A DNA stretch of 64,000 nt from Aselliscus stoliczkanus. Lineage: Eukaryota > Chordata > Mammalia > Chiroptera > Hipposideridae. Position 1 is the stretch's first letter. Each line of letters begins with the position of its first letter. The position numbers and the translations under genes are program-made. Shown piece after piece: positions 1 through 11,700 of the stretch. The DNA lies in assembly GCA_033961575.1 (NCBI GenBank), contig CM066732.1, positions 50,311,001 to 50,375,000 on the forward strand, given 5' to 3'. The notes under the pieces were generated by a model. That model ran no database searches and was not told where the DNA came from. It saw only the letters and a list, made by a program, of their open reading frames with translations.

Positions 1-720
1 AACATGTTAAGGGCTCAGTCCCACGTGATTGCCCCTCCCCCAACTTCACATGCCAATGGCAAGTGGTAAGTCCCTCAGTTACACGCAGCTTCTGTCCGAC
101 TTGGCTACACACCAAAGGGAAACAACCTCCTCCCTCTTGGATCCGATTATTTGCTAGAGCTGCTCACAGAACCCAGAAAAACCTTTCCTTATATTTTCCA
201 ATTTATAAAAAGTCGATGATAAGGGCTACAGATGAACAGCCAGATGAAGAGATACACCTGGGAATGTCCCACGTGCAGGAGCTTCTATTCTGGGGGAGCT
301 GGGGTGTATCACCCCCACCTCCAGTGTGTGGATGTTCCTCCAATCCTGGGACTTCTATGGACACTTCCACCTGTAGGCATGATTGATCATTAACTCCATT
401 TCCAACCCTGCGTCCCTCTCCAGAGAAAGGGGGGCAGGGATGAAAGTTCCAAGCTACTAATCATGGCTTGGTCTTTCTGGGGGACCAGCCCTCATCTAGA
501 AGAGCACCCAGAATCACCTCATTAAAACAAAAGACACTCCTATCACCCAGGAAATTACAAGGGTTTGGGGGCTCTGTGTCAGGAACTGGGGGTCAAAGAT
601 CAAATATTAGAACAAGAGATGTTCCTAGAGCTCTTACCACTTAGGAAGTTACAGGGGTTTTGGGGCGCTGTGCTAGGAACTGGGGTCAGACACCAGTATA
701 TAGTTTCTATTATCTCACCT
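1..720 (+). mobile_element. Ancient LTR of an endogenous retrovirus, cut by the window edge
   Basis: The stretch follows the order of a mammalian LTR I recall but cannot name: a 'TTTGCTAGAGCTGCTCACAG' block near 150, a block about aging nucleotides of the kind ACAGATGAACAGCCAGATGA near 228, and a 3' segment with CCCAGGAAATTACAAGGG near 546. The 3' segment occurs twice, near 549 and 643, about 94 bp apart. No retroviral coding region lies beside it, so a solo LTR is most likely. The left boundary is outside the window. Strand follows my remembered orientation. It is decayed and carries no usable open frame; the short frame at 63-386 is incidental. Confidence 0.55.
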
Positions 721-724
721 TCAT

Positions 725-980
725 ACGTGTTGAAAACGTAGAAAATTAATCTCTGTTTTAAGAAGCCGAGAAAATGGTTGCCTTTGGGGAGAGGTGGGTT
801 TTGGCTTGGAGGAAATATAAAGGGAAACTCTAGGGTTCTGGTCATGTTTAATCTGCCGATCTGAGCAGTAGTCACACAGGTGTGCTCACTCTGCAAACAT
901 TTATGGAGCTGTACATGTATGATTTATATACTTTCCTCTATGTTATACTTCAGTAAAAAAGTTCATTAAAAAGAAGAAAA
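725..980 (+). mobile_element. L1 3' end fragment
   Basis: The text follows the L1 3' UTR pattern: a TGGTTGCCTTTGGGGAGAGG block at about 776, then TTATACTTCAGTAAAAAAGTT near 942 and an A-rich end. It is 5'-truncated to about 250 bp and contains no ORF2 sequence. Old mammalian L1M type; subfamily not determined. Confidence 0.75.
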
Positions 981-2075
981 ACCATTGGGTATGGGTTAAG
1001 GCTAACAACTGAAGTCCCTGCGGTTTTGAATTTCCACAGTGCATGATGGAAAAATGGCATTTGCTCCCCACGGGGGACACCGAGAGCCGGCTGCTCTCTG
1101 ACGAGTTTGGGGACTGCCTTCCACCCCCAGGCAATGTGAGGCTTACCTCCAAACACGTCTCTCTGGTCATGGCTTAATGTTCTCACCAGGATGGGGCAGG
1201 TTGCAGTTTTTAAAAAGCTTTGCCAGTATTTCCCCCTGAGATGAGAATAAGCTCATTCCAAGATGAAACTGTTCATGTTTTCCTTCTGGTCTTTGAGAAA
1301 CCCAACCTTGATCACCAGAAGATGCTACTGAAGGCAAGAGACTATACATCTGCCCTGGGTACCAATCAGCCATGACTGACATTGAATGGACTAACCACTA
1401 ACAGAAGAAAGTTCCACCTGAGAGAATACCTGGAAGAGATGACACCTTAAATTTGGTACTCAGATCCTGCTTGGGATATTGTAATGTTTACCCAGTATTT
1501 CAGCTTTTCCATGGCTTGTGGAAACTATCTCATATATTACTTACCCCCCACCCCTTCTTGCTTTGTGCTGGCTGGAGTTCGCTTCTGATGCTTGCAATCG
1601 AAGAACCCTATTTGATGCGCCATGTTACCCTGGATTTTGCACAGCAAGTATCTGGCTGGCAAGTACACTGATAATGACACGACAATGACAGTGAGAGCAG
1701 AGCCTCGCATGGCTTCCTCCAAGCTCTGTGATTCCCGTTTGCCAACAGGGAGGGCTGACACTGTTGAGTTAATGTCACCCTTCCCTTCCCTTTATATACA
1801 CTTCATGCTGTGCTGTTCCTTCCATGCAGAGCACAGAAAGCTCCATGGGATGCTTCGGGAGGAGAAAAACCTTTCACTGCCATGAGTTAGTGAGGTGGGC
1901 AGGGAGTCATCAAGTCTTCTGGAAGCTTGGCGAGACAAAATGACTAACATTTAGGCTTGGAGCCTCTTCTGAGAAGAGGCAGTCTGGGGTTTGGGAATTC
2001 AAGTTCTCGGCAGTGGGCAGTGCCAGGCAGGAGAAGTATGTCCTCATCATAGCACTTACGAGGAAGAACTAATTA
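981..2075. other. Unique sequence, nothing recognised
   Basis: No repeat family, exon or RNA gene recognised. A small 9-bp inverted repeat (GCCTCTTCT / AGAAGAGGC, one-base spacer) sits at 1,962-1,980. Open frames on both strands are short and overlapping, with no protein resemblance. Confidence 0.5.
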
Positions 2076-2077
2076 TA

Positions 2078-2185
2078 GCTAGCAATAATAACATTAGCAA
2101 GTGCTGGTATTTCTTAAGCACTTACTACATGCCAGGCACAGCCATTATCTCATTGAATCCTCCCACTATTGTGCCAAGACAGGCT
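2078..2185 (-). repeat. MIR fragment
   Basis: Reads as the reverse of the MIR 3' half: AAGCACTTACTACATGCCAG, then CATTATCTCATTGAATCCTC. Ancient tRNA-derived SINE, heavily diverged. Confidence 0.65.
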
Positions 2186-2194
2186 AGCATATCA

Positions 2195-2305
2195 GTTTTA
2201 TGAGAGCAGGGAATTTTGTGTTTGCTCCTGTGTCTCAAGGCACTTAAGAGAGTGCTTAGCTTGTCAGTAGACAGTCTATTCCCAGTAAATGAAGTCATGA
2301 GGATT
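2195..2305 (+). repeat. L2 3' end fragment
   Basis: Matches the L2 3' terminal pattern: TTATGAGAGCAGGGAATTTTG, then a 'tgcttagcttgt..cagtaaat' counterpart of the usual 'TGCCTGGCACATAGTAGG..CAATAAAT'. Diverged. Confidence 0.5.
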
Positions 2306-3310
2306 GAACCTCTCTTGCCCCATCTCTTGCTTTCGCTCTCCTATGTGCCGCATTCTCAGGCAGGCTCCCTTAAAGTGGCGGCTTCCATCAGCTCCAAGCT
2401 TCCATCATACCTATGGCTGACCTTCCCATTCCAACAAAAGTCCAGTAGTTTAGTGTCATTGGCCTGGATTGAGTGAGATGACCATCCCTAGACCAAGACC
2501 ATGAGTAGACTGGTAGATACAGTTACCTGCTCTAGGAACTTGACCTTCTAAAATGTGTATTAGCCATCGCACACCATGGTGAAGTTTGTAAATCTGAGTT
2601 GGAATATTGCATGTCACCTCTAGAAGCTAATTTTTTTGATACATATTATAAGTGAGTCCCTTCTATGATCATTGATCATTCTGCTGGTAAGGCTGATGTG
2701 GATCCTTTCACGAGCATAGGCTAGGCTTCTACAAAAGGCAGGTTCTCTTCCTCCAGAAACTCGTGGGGAGTGATCGTGGAGTCCTGGTCACACAGTTAAC
2801 AAGAAGATAAGAGTAGGGAGATAAGACATGCTGGAGAGTGAGGATTCTGTATCTGGAATCCCCAGTTGGTATATCATTATTTCCTCATACATCTTTAGGC
2901 CTATGGTATAGGAGTTACTAAACAGGCTAGGTAATAAAATGGGCCAGTATTTGTGTGTCAGCTCTATGATATATATAAACTATTTAACAAATCTATAAAG
3001 TAAAGATGTTAATAATATCTATTCTTAGGGGTGTGCCTAGCCCGTGACCAGAGTGGCTGTCACTACTACCCTGGCCACCCAATGGTCACCTTCATGACCA
3101 AGCACCACCCCATTTCACATGGTTTGTCAGATTCTCAAAATGAGCAGCTTTCTCCCACCTGCCTCCTGGGCTTTCCCCTCCTACTGCTTCTCACTCCTCT
3201 GCAGTAACTTCTCAGACAAGCCTGAGTTCGGGCTCTTCCTCTTCGACTCATAGTTGTGACGCTGACCCAGATGGATGCTCTGAAGCTCAACCGCCTCACC
3301 TCTGAAACGA
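2306..3310. other. Unique sequence, nothing recognised
   Basis: No repeat or gene recognised. A local TATATATAAAC stretch near 2,970 is simple AT-rich sequence and does not by itself mark a promoter. Confidence 0.5.
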
Positions 3311-3314
3311 TCTT

Positions 3315-3400
3315 ATTTTTACTGACCTCACAAGGATATAGTGAAGTTTAAATTAGATGGTGAATGCAAAGCATCTATGACACAGTACATGCCAACTAAT
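3315..3400 (+). repeat. MIR 3' fragment
   Basis: CACAAGGATATAGTGAAGTT, then AAATGAGATGG-like and GCAAAGCATCTATGACACAG wording parallels MIR '..GAGGATTAAATGAG..AAAGCGCTTAGAACAG..'. It is followed directly by a second MIR in the opposite orientation. Confidence 0.55.
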
Positions 3401-3404
3401 TTTA

Positions 3405-3615
3405 CTTTTATTTATTGACTACTTGCATACTATGTGGCAGTCCTTGTTTCAGGTAAGCACTTCGTAAGTTTGAATTCATCTCATCCTGTTGTTAAGAAGT
3501 AACCCTACCATCATCATCATTTTACAGACAAAGAAAGCTTCATCAAGTTGCTCAGGTTACACTGCTCGTGCATATTGGGAGGGAGATTAAACCCGGGCAG
3601 TCTGGCCTGGGTTCC
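3405..3615 (-). repeat. MIR, nearly full length
   Basis: Reverse MIR: TTTATTGACTACTTGCATACTATGTGGCAG-type start, CATCATTTTACAGACAAAGAAAG core near 3,512, then AAACCCGGGCAGTCTGGCCTGG close to the tRNA-related head. Together with the preceding copy it forms a tail-to-tail inverted MIR pair. Confidence 0.7.
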
Positions 3616-5040
3616 CCCACCTTACTCACTTTTTCCTCTCTCACCTGCCTTTTACTACAAAACGATGGGAATATCATCGGAATTGAAGGAGAGGATAGAA
3701 TGCCATCCCACATCTTCTCAGTAGGTTGAGTTCACCCTATTACTCATCAGTGTGCTTTCCCAAGGAGGTCTTCAGTTCTGGGCAATGGCAGCATTTTCTC
3801 TGAGTTGCCTTTTATGCCTTGTTCCAAATAGTAAAGACATTGATTCCTCTTCCTGAGAGGGTGGGAGACTTGCTCAGAGCAAGTACCATGTTGCTGATGA
3901 TCATGCATCCCTGAAATCTTACAACTGCCCAGTAAGGCAGTACCAAACTCTTGGGGTCTCTCACCACCACATGGCAGGTCCCTGATCTGAGCCCAGCACT
4001 CTGTCCTCTAAGAGCTGGCTTCTCATGGTCATGCCATACCATCATCAGTCTAGCAAGGCACATGGAGAACAGAGAATAAATGCCTTTGTATGTCTGCAAG
4101 GGCTCCTTGTTTTTAGAACCACTGTCAAGTCCTTAGCTAACTTGATACTTTTACTCAATTTTTTCAACCCACATTCATTGAACATTTACCACGCTCCAGG
4201 TAGTAACTACACCTTTGAACGAGAGACGCGTTTGACCTCTTGTGCGCACCTTCGGGACATTACCTGGGTCACGCCAGCTTCCTTGATTCCTGCCAGCCTT
4301 GCCCTGATGGGATGCAATGGTTTGACTTTAGGTCATGTCACCAATCACTGCAATACGAAACTCAAACTCGATCCCTGTTTCCAGTTCCTGCCAAACCCAA
4401 AATGAAAGAGTAAAAGGAGTTCAGATTTACTTTCCTAGTGGTGACCACTTCATGATAATCATAAGGCTACCACAAGACAAATGGGGAAACTGATGGTTAA
4501 CCTTACAAATATTGGACTGCACATGGTCTGATATACACTTTAGATACACTTTTGATAACATACTAGGCTTGAGGAAGTATAAGTTTTCATGGGTTTGAGA
4601 ATGAACAGAGCTAATACTAGATTAAGGAGTTATAACAGACCCAGAGTCAGAAGATAAATATTGTACCAAATTTGATCAACATAATGAGCTATGTCTGCCA
4701 ATGCAACAGTAGGAAAATACCCTTTTCCCCACTCTTTATCTTCTGGGTTTTATTTGTTTCTTAGCCTAGTTGGACACCAGCATGTAAATTTGGGAAGATA
4801 ATCAATGAGAGCTTGCCAGAACAAATGGTTACCGTTTACTAAAATTTCCCCCATGACCCTGTGTAGCATTATTCTAAAGTTTCTCCCGATTGAAGTCTGG
4901 GCTCTGCCATCTCTGGAGTGACCCCTCTGGCTAAGAAGACCATCAAGAATATGCAACATCTCAACCGTCTCCCGCCCACAGATGGCCTGATTAATCCCTA
5001 TCAAGTCTGTGGAAAGCAGGCAAATATAAACTATTCATTT
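3616..5040. other. Mostly unique sequence with a short L2-like piece
   Basis: At 4,150-4,215 the text (CATTCATTGAACATTTACCACGCTCCAGG-type) resembles the reverse of an L2 3' end. The rest shows no recognised repeat or gene. Open frames at 3,812-4,405 overlap on opposite strands and resemble no protein. Confidence 0.45.
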
Positions 5041-5645
5041 ATTCCAAATCGGCGGGCGCCGTGGGGAAGTTATCACATATAATCTAGTGTTAGTCTATCC
5101 ACTGCATCATAAAAATTAATTTGTCTAATTAATGACATTAGTACTTTTATACATGCATAATTCATATTAATTGATAGGTCTGCCTAAAAAGAATACCTTT
5201 TGGAAGAAAAATGATCCCATTAGCGCAAGTTTAATCCAAATCAGGGCTGACAAAGCATGGAGCCTTCAAGGCGTATCTTCAGCTTTGTTAATTGTCATAA
5301 GCATTCTAAATTGATTATTCTTACATTAGCATGAGACATTTCATTCATCAATGCTTTGCTGTAAAGGAAATTTGTCTAATGGATTTGGGTAGCTCAACTA
5401 AATAAGTAGTATTTTTTTCCCAGGGTAGCTAGAGGGGCATTTAAAGCATATTAATTCACTAATACTGGAGGGAAGAAAAATTAGCAGAGGAAATATATAG
5501 AAATATCATACAAAATTAGATTTCTGACACTGAATAATTTTTGTGATATCTGTTTCAATGGTAATTGAGTGAGCATGCCTACACTTTTATTGCTTTTCTG
5601 TTTTGCAAGCTCCATGATAAACAGCTAATGTTAATATTTCTTATG
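5041..5645. promoter_or_regulatory. Candidate conserved non-coding block, AT-rich with many homeodomain-type sites
   Basis: This repeat-free stretch holds many TAATTA/TTAATT-type cores: AAAATTAATTTGTCTAATTA near 5,112, CATATTAATTGATAGG near 5,163, TTAATTGTCATAAGC near 5,288, AAATTGATTATTC near 5,308 and TATTAATTCAC near 5,448. There is no coding frame. Such composition is common in developmental enhancers of mammalian gene deserts, but conservation cannot be seen from one genome. The function is inference. Confidence 0.3.
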
Positions 5646-6340
5646 AGTTATGTTCCTGCACCTGGTAGGACCACAGGGCTATGAAGTGGAGGATGAATAA
5701 GATGCATAGGCATTTTCAGGGGACTGCCAGAAGGCACAGGGATTACACAAGGATTGGCCGTCATACCACGTACCTTGGGCTTCTGGGAAAACCATTTTCA
5801 CATACACGTGCAGCCAGCTAAGCCATGAGAAGACGGTGTACATAGGTTTGATTGTGCCCTCGTTCAGACAGACTAGAGATCTAGAAATCCATTAAATTTG
5901 GGGGCTGCCTCTTCATTCCTTCGAAGTCACTAAAGAATTTTTTTGATGGCCAAAAACAATATTAATTGTTTGAGGCCAAAGATTTACACAGAGCTCAACA
6001 GGGACCCTCTATTTTGGAAGTAATACAATAAAAATGAGCTAACCAGATATATTTAGCAGTTGTGTCTATTCTCTTTTTTGACTGTGTACACAGCTTCCAC
6101 ACTATGGATTTGAGACAAGCTAAGAAGTGTGGTCTATATGTAGTGCTTGTGTCCTCAGGACCGTGGCTAGCCTGGGAAGTTGTCCAGGATAGTCTTCTAT
6201 TTGGAGTATCTCCTCTCGCTACTCCTGTTTTCCCTCCTTCTCCTAACTAGAATGAATTTGAGGTATTTTCAATACTTCAGACTTTCATAGGCACCAGAGA
6301 ACACACTCCTGTATTACAGCCTCAGCAAACTACTCAGAGA
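5646..6340. other. Unique sequence, nothing recognised
   Basis: No repeat, gene or RNA recognised on either strand. Confidence 0.5.
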
Positions 6341-6344
6341 CTCT

Positions 6345-6490
6345 GGGAATCCTTGGGCAAGTCGCCTAAGGCCTTTGAGCTGCAGTTTCTAATAGAAGCA
6401 GTGTCAGTGTGTTGTGACGTTCACGGAAATGAGACAGTGCACTCACAAAGGGCATATAATAGCTGCCCAATAAATCAAATCAGATATTAT
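6345..6490 (+). repeat. MIR fragment
   Basis: CCTTGGGCAAGTCGCCTAAGG, then TTTGAGCTGCAGTTTCTAAT, and a 3' part ending GGCATATAATAGCTGCCCAATAAAT follow the MIR consensus order in the plus orientation. Confidence 0.65.
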
Positions 6491-6850
6491 TAGCAATTAT
6501 TTGGCTGAACTAAATGGAGACAAAAGTAGGCTTTCTTGTATTCTTACTCCTTTTTCTTATTTTCCTTTTCATTTGTTCCTGGAGGATATTTTTCTTAGTG
6601 ACATTTTTCCTAAATCCCAATGTCCCTTGAGTTTCAGAGTACACCCTTTTGGTCGCTTGGTACTCACAGAATCCAAGGTTAGGAAAGAAAAGATGCTAAC
6701 AACCGCCTTCCACCGTCCAGATCACTGTCACAGTGATTATTCCAAGTACATCACTTACTGCAGTCTCTGCATTTTTGTCAAAGGAGCCCGGCTGATGGAG
6801 CAGATTACGCTGAGATTTCAGATTTAGAAAGACCTGAGCTGGAAACCATT
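6491..6850. other. Unique sequence, nothing recognised
   Basis: No repeat family or gene recognised. The 108-codon open frame here has no protein resemblance and low-complexity hydrophobic content. Confidence 0.5.
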
Positions 6851-7140
6851 CTCATCCATTCATTCATTCACCCCTTTGTTCAATAAATAATGAGTGAGTA
6901 CTTCCTGTATACCAGGCACTGTGTCAGGTCTTGGGGACACTGCCATGCACTCAGGGAGTTGATATTCTAGTCAAACTGAGTGACAGATCACCAGGGAGCA
7001 CAAACAGGAAGAAGAGAATTCAGAGAGAGAAGTGCTGATAAGGGAGGCAGACCCGGACTGTGATGGACAGAGAGGGTGGGGAGGTGACCTTGGCCACGAT
7101 AGACAGGAAAGCAGACCCATGAAACTGTCCCGTCCTTTCA
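6851..7140 (-). repeat. L2 3' region
   Basis: Reverse L2: CATTCATTCATTCACCCC, AATGAGTGAGTACTTCCTGTATACCAGGCACTG-type block, then GGGAGTTGATATTCTAGTCA (counterpart of 'GGAGCTTACATTCTAGT'). It continues more weakly into 'AAGTGCTGATAAGGGAGGCA'. Confidence 0.75.
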
Positions 7141-9041
7141 GGCAGAAGGAACATCAGGTGAAAAGACTCCGCAGAAGGAAGGTCCATGGTCCATTGGAGG
7201 CGCAGAAGTGGGTCTGTGACTGCAGTATCTGCATCAAGCAGGAGAACAGCAGGAAATGAGTCTCGGGGTAGGCAGCACCCTGGATCCAACAAACCCATCC
7301 CTGCCATTTACTAACTGTTTTCTTAGGCAGATTTTATAGGCTTCTCCAAGCCTTGATTTCCTGAAGTGACCCTAGATGCCTTCACACAAGGTTCTCTCCA
7401 TGAATAAACAAAATATCTCAAGATTCTAGATGCATCTGGACTCATAATGCTGTTCCCTTGTTCCCTTCCCCTGCTGAAGTACCATCTGATGACAAATATT
7501 GAAATGGTCCAGTTCAGTGGAATGGCCATCACATAATATATTTTGGGACCTTCACAAAATCCAGTAAGCAATTAGAAAGTTCCTTTAACCAAGAAAAACC
7601 TTTCTCTACTTGGTGATGGTACGTCCCATTCGACAAGATTGTGAGATTCTGGAATAATCTATGAAGGAAGCCTGCTTGCCATTTCCGATGCAAGACAGTT
7701 GCTGCCTATATTCTGGCCATGGCTTCAGGTTGGTTCACCTTCCTTCGTCCTACACTCGCTGCTCTGGGCTCTTTTCAGTAAACTCTCTCCAGGTGCCATG
7801 TATCCCAGAATGTGCCACCAGGTCCTTCAGAACCGGAACTCTCCCTTCCCTGGGCGACAATCTCTAATCTCCTTGTTCCAATCGCTATTAATTTTTCACA
7901 TCCATTTTCAATCCGCTCACCAAACTCTCTGTTTAGGCCTCAAGTTTCAACAGAAAGAAAACACTTCCTAAAGTTGTTCATTTTGGTTTCCAGTAGACAG
8001 AATTTGGGAAAGATGGAGATATTACATATCCCACAACTAAAATATACCAGATGTGTAGCTTTATTCTGGTTTTTAACATATAATATTCCTGTTTTCCTAA
8101 ATGTAACTTAATATTGCTTTCAGCATGGAATGTGATACTCTAATTAGACAAAATATAAGCTATACCTCTCCCCAAATATATATTTATACATAGACTAATG
8201 GAAGGGGCTAGGACAAATGACCTGTGTTAGTTATTCCAAATGTGAAAAAATGAGGTTTGTAGAGACAGATTTAATAGCTATTGGGGGAGTGCTTACGATA
8301 ATTGGTTATTGTTGAAAAGAAATGTCAGATATCATTATTGGCATTTACAATTTTAATTAGCTTGATCCCTTCATCCAATATGTTATATTTTCCTCTTTTC
8401 ATTTTTTTTTCTGGAAGGAATAAAACCAATAGGCTTTCACAGTTATTTAAGGAAATGTTATTAAGGCCCACGATGCTGGGATGTACTAATAGTTTAATGG
8501 ATAAAGAGTATGGGTCATTTTTCATGCTAAAACACAGCCCTGAAATGAAATACTTCTCCCATTTCCAGAGCAGCAGACGCACCATTTCCTCCAAGCCCTT
8601 GGTTGGTTCAAGGTTTCCTGTCATTTTTGATCTTTTTGTCATCCATTCTTCACCCTGCCCTCCATTTTTGTTTGAGGAAAAGGATGACTGGGGAGGGTCC
8701 CAGGAGGTTCTGAATTTGTGTGAGACATGGCTCTGAAACTTAAAGGGCAAGCAAGGCATCTTTCACTCTAAGTACCTCCAGAATTAAAAGCTTCTTATTT
8801 ATCTACAGGTGGCTCTGGACATTTGTGGTGGCATTTTATACATGCCATTTAATTTTACAAGGTGCTTTATGAAACCAAAATATACGTAATTATTGGAGCC
8901 CCATCTCTAATCATCTCCGCATAGAGAACTTTGCTGGTGATGTGGAATATCTGCCTCTTCTGACCTCTAACACTCCTAACTGACATGTTTCAAGCAGTCA
9001 CAAAATCATCTCTTCCCTGAAATAGATATAATTTGGAACGC
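7141..9041. other. Unique sequence, AT-rich toward the right; nothing recognised
   Basis: No repeat or gene recognised. Two overlapping 144-codon frames on opposite strands near 8,300-8,760 are mirror products of the same low-stop DNA and resemble no protein. Confidence 0.5.
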
Positions 9042-9537
9042 AGATAATTTTTCTTTTTTTTTTTTTTTTTTTTAAGATTTTATTGGGGAAATAGGGGAGA
9101 GGAACAGCGTTGGGGAATTGGGGAGGGGAACAGACCAGTTGCTGTCTTTTTGTTCTTCAGTCTAGTTGCAGAGGACGTTCCTTCACTGGCCCATGTTGGT
9201 ATCGTCATTGCGCTCTTCCCAGTTGAGGCAGATCGGTTGCCGGCCTCCGGATGGTCTCTAATCATGGCTATTGGCAGCTCACGGTGGCTCTTGGCTGGCT
9301 CTTGGCAGTTCACGCTGGCTGCCAGCTACTCACTGTAGCCTGTGGTAGCCCACTGCAGCAGGGGCTGCAGCCATTGCTGGGGCTTGCAGCCCAGCTCCAG
9401 GTGGAGCTGTTGTTCACTATCTTAGCTGTAGAGGGCAGTGTCACTGACCCTCATATGTGGGATCCGAACCAGGGCCGCTGGCATCCCAAGCCAGTTCTTA
9501 ACCAGTGTGCCACTTGGCCGGCCCTAGATGGTTTTTC
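9042..9537 (-). mobile_element. Long tRNA-headed SINE, full-length copy with near-perfect target duplication
   Basis: On the minus strand the element starts at the GGCCGGCC head (9,516-9,523 on the plus strand). It has a B-box-like GGTTCGGATCCC (plus-strand reverse at 9,460-9,475) and a long unique body, and ends TTCCCCAATAAAATCTTAAAA followed by a run of A (a T run on the plus strand at 9,054-9,073). Flanks AGATAATTTTTC (9,042-9,053) and AGATGGTTTTTC (9,526-9,537) match at 10 of 12 bases and look like the target site duplication. RNA polymerase III transcription and L1-mediated insertion are expected for tRNA-headed SINEs in general. It shares its whole plan with the copy at 56,563. Open frames inside it are not genes. 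Confidence 0.85.
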
Positions 9538-11380
9538 AAAGACTTAATTTATTTATCTATTCTGATATAATAAATGTGGTTTTTGGTGTTTGTCCCCAAC
9601 TCTGGGTCAGTGCTCCTAAAACCTGTGAAATTTCCTGAGTGATAAAGGTGCTAGGAGCATCTCTTGTTCCAATGTGGCCACGTTGATGGGCTTCTAGACA
9701 GCTTCAGGCTGGAGGCTGGTCGCCAGAAAGACCAAGCTTCAGTTGGGAGCTTGGCGTTCTCAGCCCCACCTCCTATCCTGCAAGAAAGAGAGGGCTGTAG
9801 ACTGAGTTAATACTTAATCATGCCTGTGTGGTGACGCCTCCATAAACCTCTCTGAGCTACAGAGTTTGGAGAACTTCTGGGCTGGAACATCCCCTGGAGA
9901 CGTGGCATGTGGTGACTGCACGGGGATAAAAGCCCCTACTCTTGGGACCTGGAGGGAAAACCACAGCCCAGGAAGCATCCACAGGGCCGATCGAGCAGGG
10001 ATCATGGGGTCCCAGTGCATGGAATGTGGCCCCGGGGGAGACAGCTCTGCACAGGCCCATCCTCGTGGCCCCAGCGGTATTAATATTTGGTCAGAGGTAG
10101 TCAGAGGAGAGCCTCTCTGGAATCGGAGGCCAGGGCTAATGGTGCTGGTGGAAGTCTCTGCACGCTTAAACTCGTTATTGGGATAGCATAGCCTTAAACA
10201 GTCCCACAAAATAGGTGATACTAAAAGTTAGAGATGAGTTTAGCTTTTATCATAGTATCCAGTAAATAAGTTATTTCTTCGTTACTCTTTATTCAAATAC
10301 ATCCAGCGGGTATAGTTGTGGGTTTTGTGTGTATTTTTTTGTTTTTTGTTTTTTTTGGAAAGAATGGGACATAACACATTATTAGAAAAATAAAAGAAGC
10401 CCCCAAATGTATGTACTGTGCTATTGGCTGGATGAAAGTATTACAAAATCTTTGGAAGAGCAGGTCTGAATCTGAACTCTTGTCAGAAGGGTACTTGCGC
10501 CATGTCTCAGTCCAAGGGCCTTTGTCTTAGACAAATTGGTTGTATGCTCTTTGATGGAATTTCTCCGTGAGGCACAAGGAAGTCACATAAGGGGTGGTTG
10601 TTGGTGTCACTGTCTAGTTTCTGCAAGTTGAGTAATGCTGGATCCCCATTTATTTTTCCCAAGTGTAATGAATACTGTCGAAGCCTGTTCTCTCAGCCAT
10701 TGACACCAGGTTTCTCAATGATCTGAAGGAAGGTTTCACCCCCTTGTTGGCTCAGCATCAGCATTTTTTTTTTTATGTGCTCTGTCTCCACATGGGATGG
10801 GTGAAGAAAATGCCTGGTAACTTTCAAAGCCACGTACATCCTCCTCGGTTCAGCAGACCTGTAGTCCAGCTGAACTGGTTGGGGGACAGCAGCATGGCAG
10901 GAGCTTGGGAGCATCTCCTGGGGCCACCAGGGTCATGGTGAGCCCTTCCGAGGGAGCAGTGCATGTGGTAGGACATAAATGGCGGCAGGCCCTGGGAGCA
11001 GTCTAAGGCTCGCCGGTCTATGGAGGAGCTGCCTCTGGGTGGTTAAACATTAATTGTTTTGAAGCAGGAAATCTTCAGAAACAATGTTGATAGACTATCT
11101 GTGGCTAAGGACTCTCTCTGAAGGGGGCCCGGGACTAGTAGGACACCCACTTTTCAGGTTGTGGATGTCTGAATGAGAGACCTGGGAATAGCAGGGTGTC
11201 TTCACCCTCCCCTTCCCCTACTCTTCTGATTTTGTCTGAATAAGACAGAAAGCTCAGGAGAGCCCTTGCCCAAACTTTAATTTTACAGAAAAGAGGCCTA
11301 GGGCTTAGCAGGTCTCCGGGATGCTATGTGATCGCGGCCTGCCCCCCTCAGCACACTGCCCTCCTGTCTAGGCAGATGAG
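9538..11380. other. Unique sequence with a T/G-rich low-complexity run
   Basis: No repeat family or gene recognised. A TTTTTGTTTTTTGTTTTTTT run lies at about 10,336-10,356. Overlapping frames on both strands at 9,814-10,209 resemble no protein. Confidence 0.5.
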
Positions 11381-11384
11381 CCTA

Positions 11385-11700
11385 CTTTTGTGTCCCCCAC
11401 GAGCTGTGTCAGCTCCCACCCCAGTGCCTTTGCACACACCGTTTCCCCTGAAATGATCTCTCTGGATGCCACTGGCCTCCCTCTCTCCTCCTTTTCCTTC
11501 TAAGACCTTTCCATCTCTCCAGACTAAATTCAGAAGCCACTTCCTCAGGGACCCTTTTGCATATACGCTCTTTTGGGTCCCCTGTAATGTGCTGCTTGCA
11601 CTGTATTCCTGCACATTGATTCTGTGGCACTGTGCCCTTGTGGCATTGTGACTTTATGGCACTTGTAATTATCTGATGAGCCCTCCACTTGCCTGCTGTC
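11385..11700 (+). repeat. L2, coding C-terminal part and 3' UTR
   Basis: Matches the familiar L2 wording: CCAGTGCCTTTGCACACACCGTTTCCC-type block, TCAGAAGCCACTTCCTCAGGGACCC-type block near 11,530, then AATTATCTGATGAG. The strand follows the L2 sense direction. Strongly diverged, with no intact frame. Confidence 0.7.
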
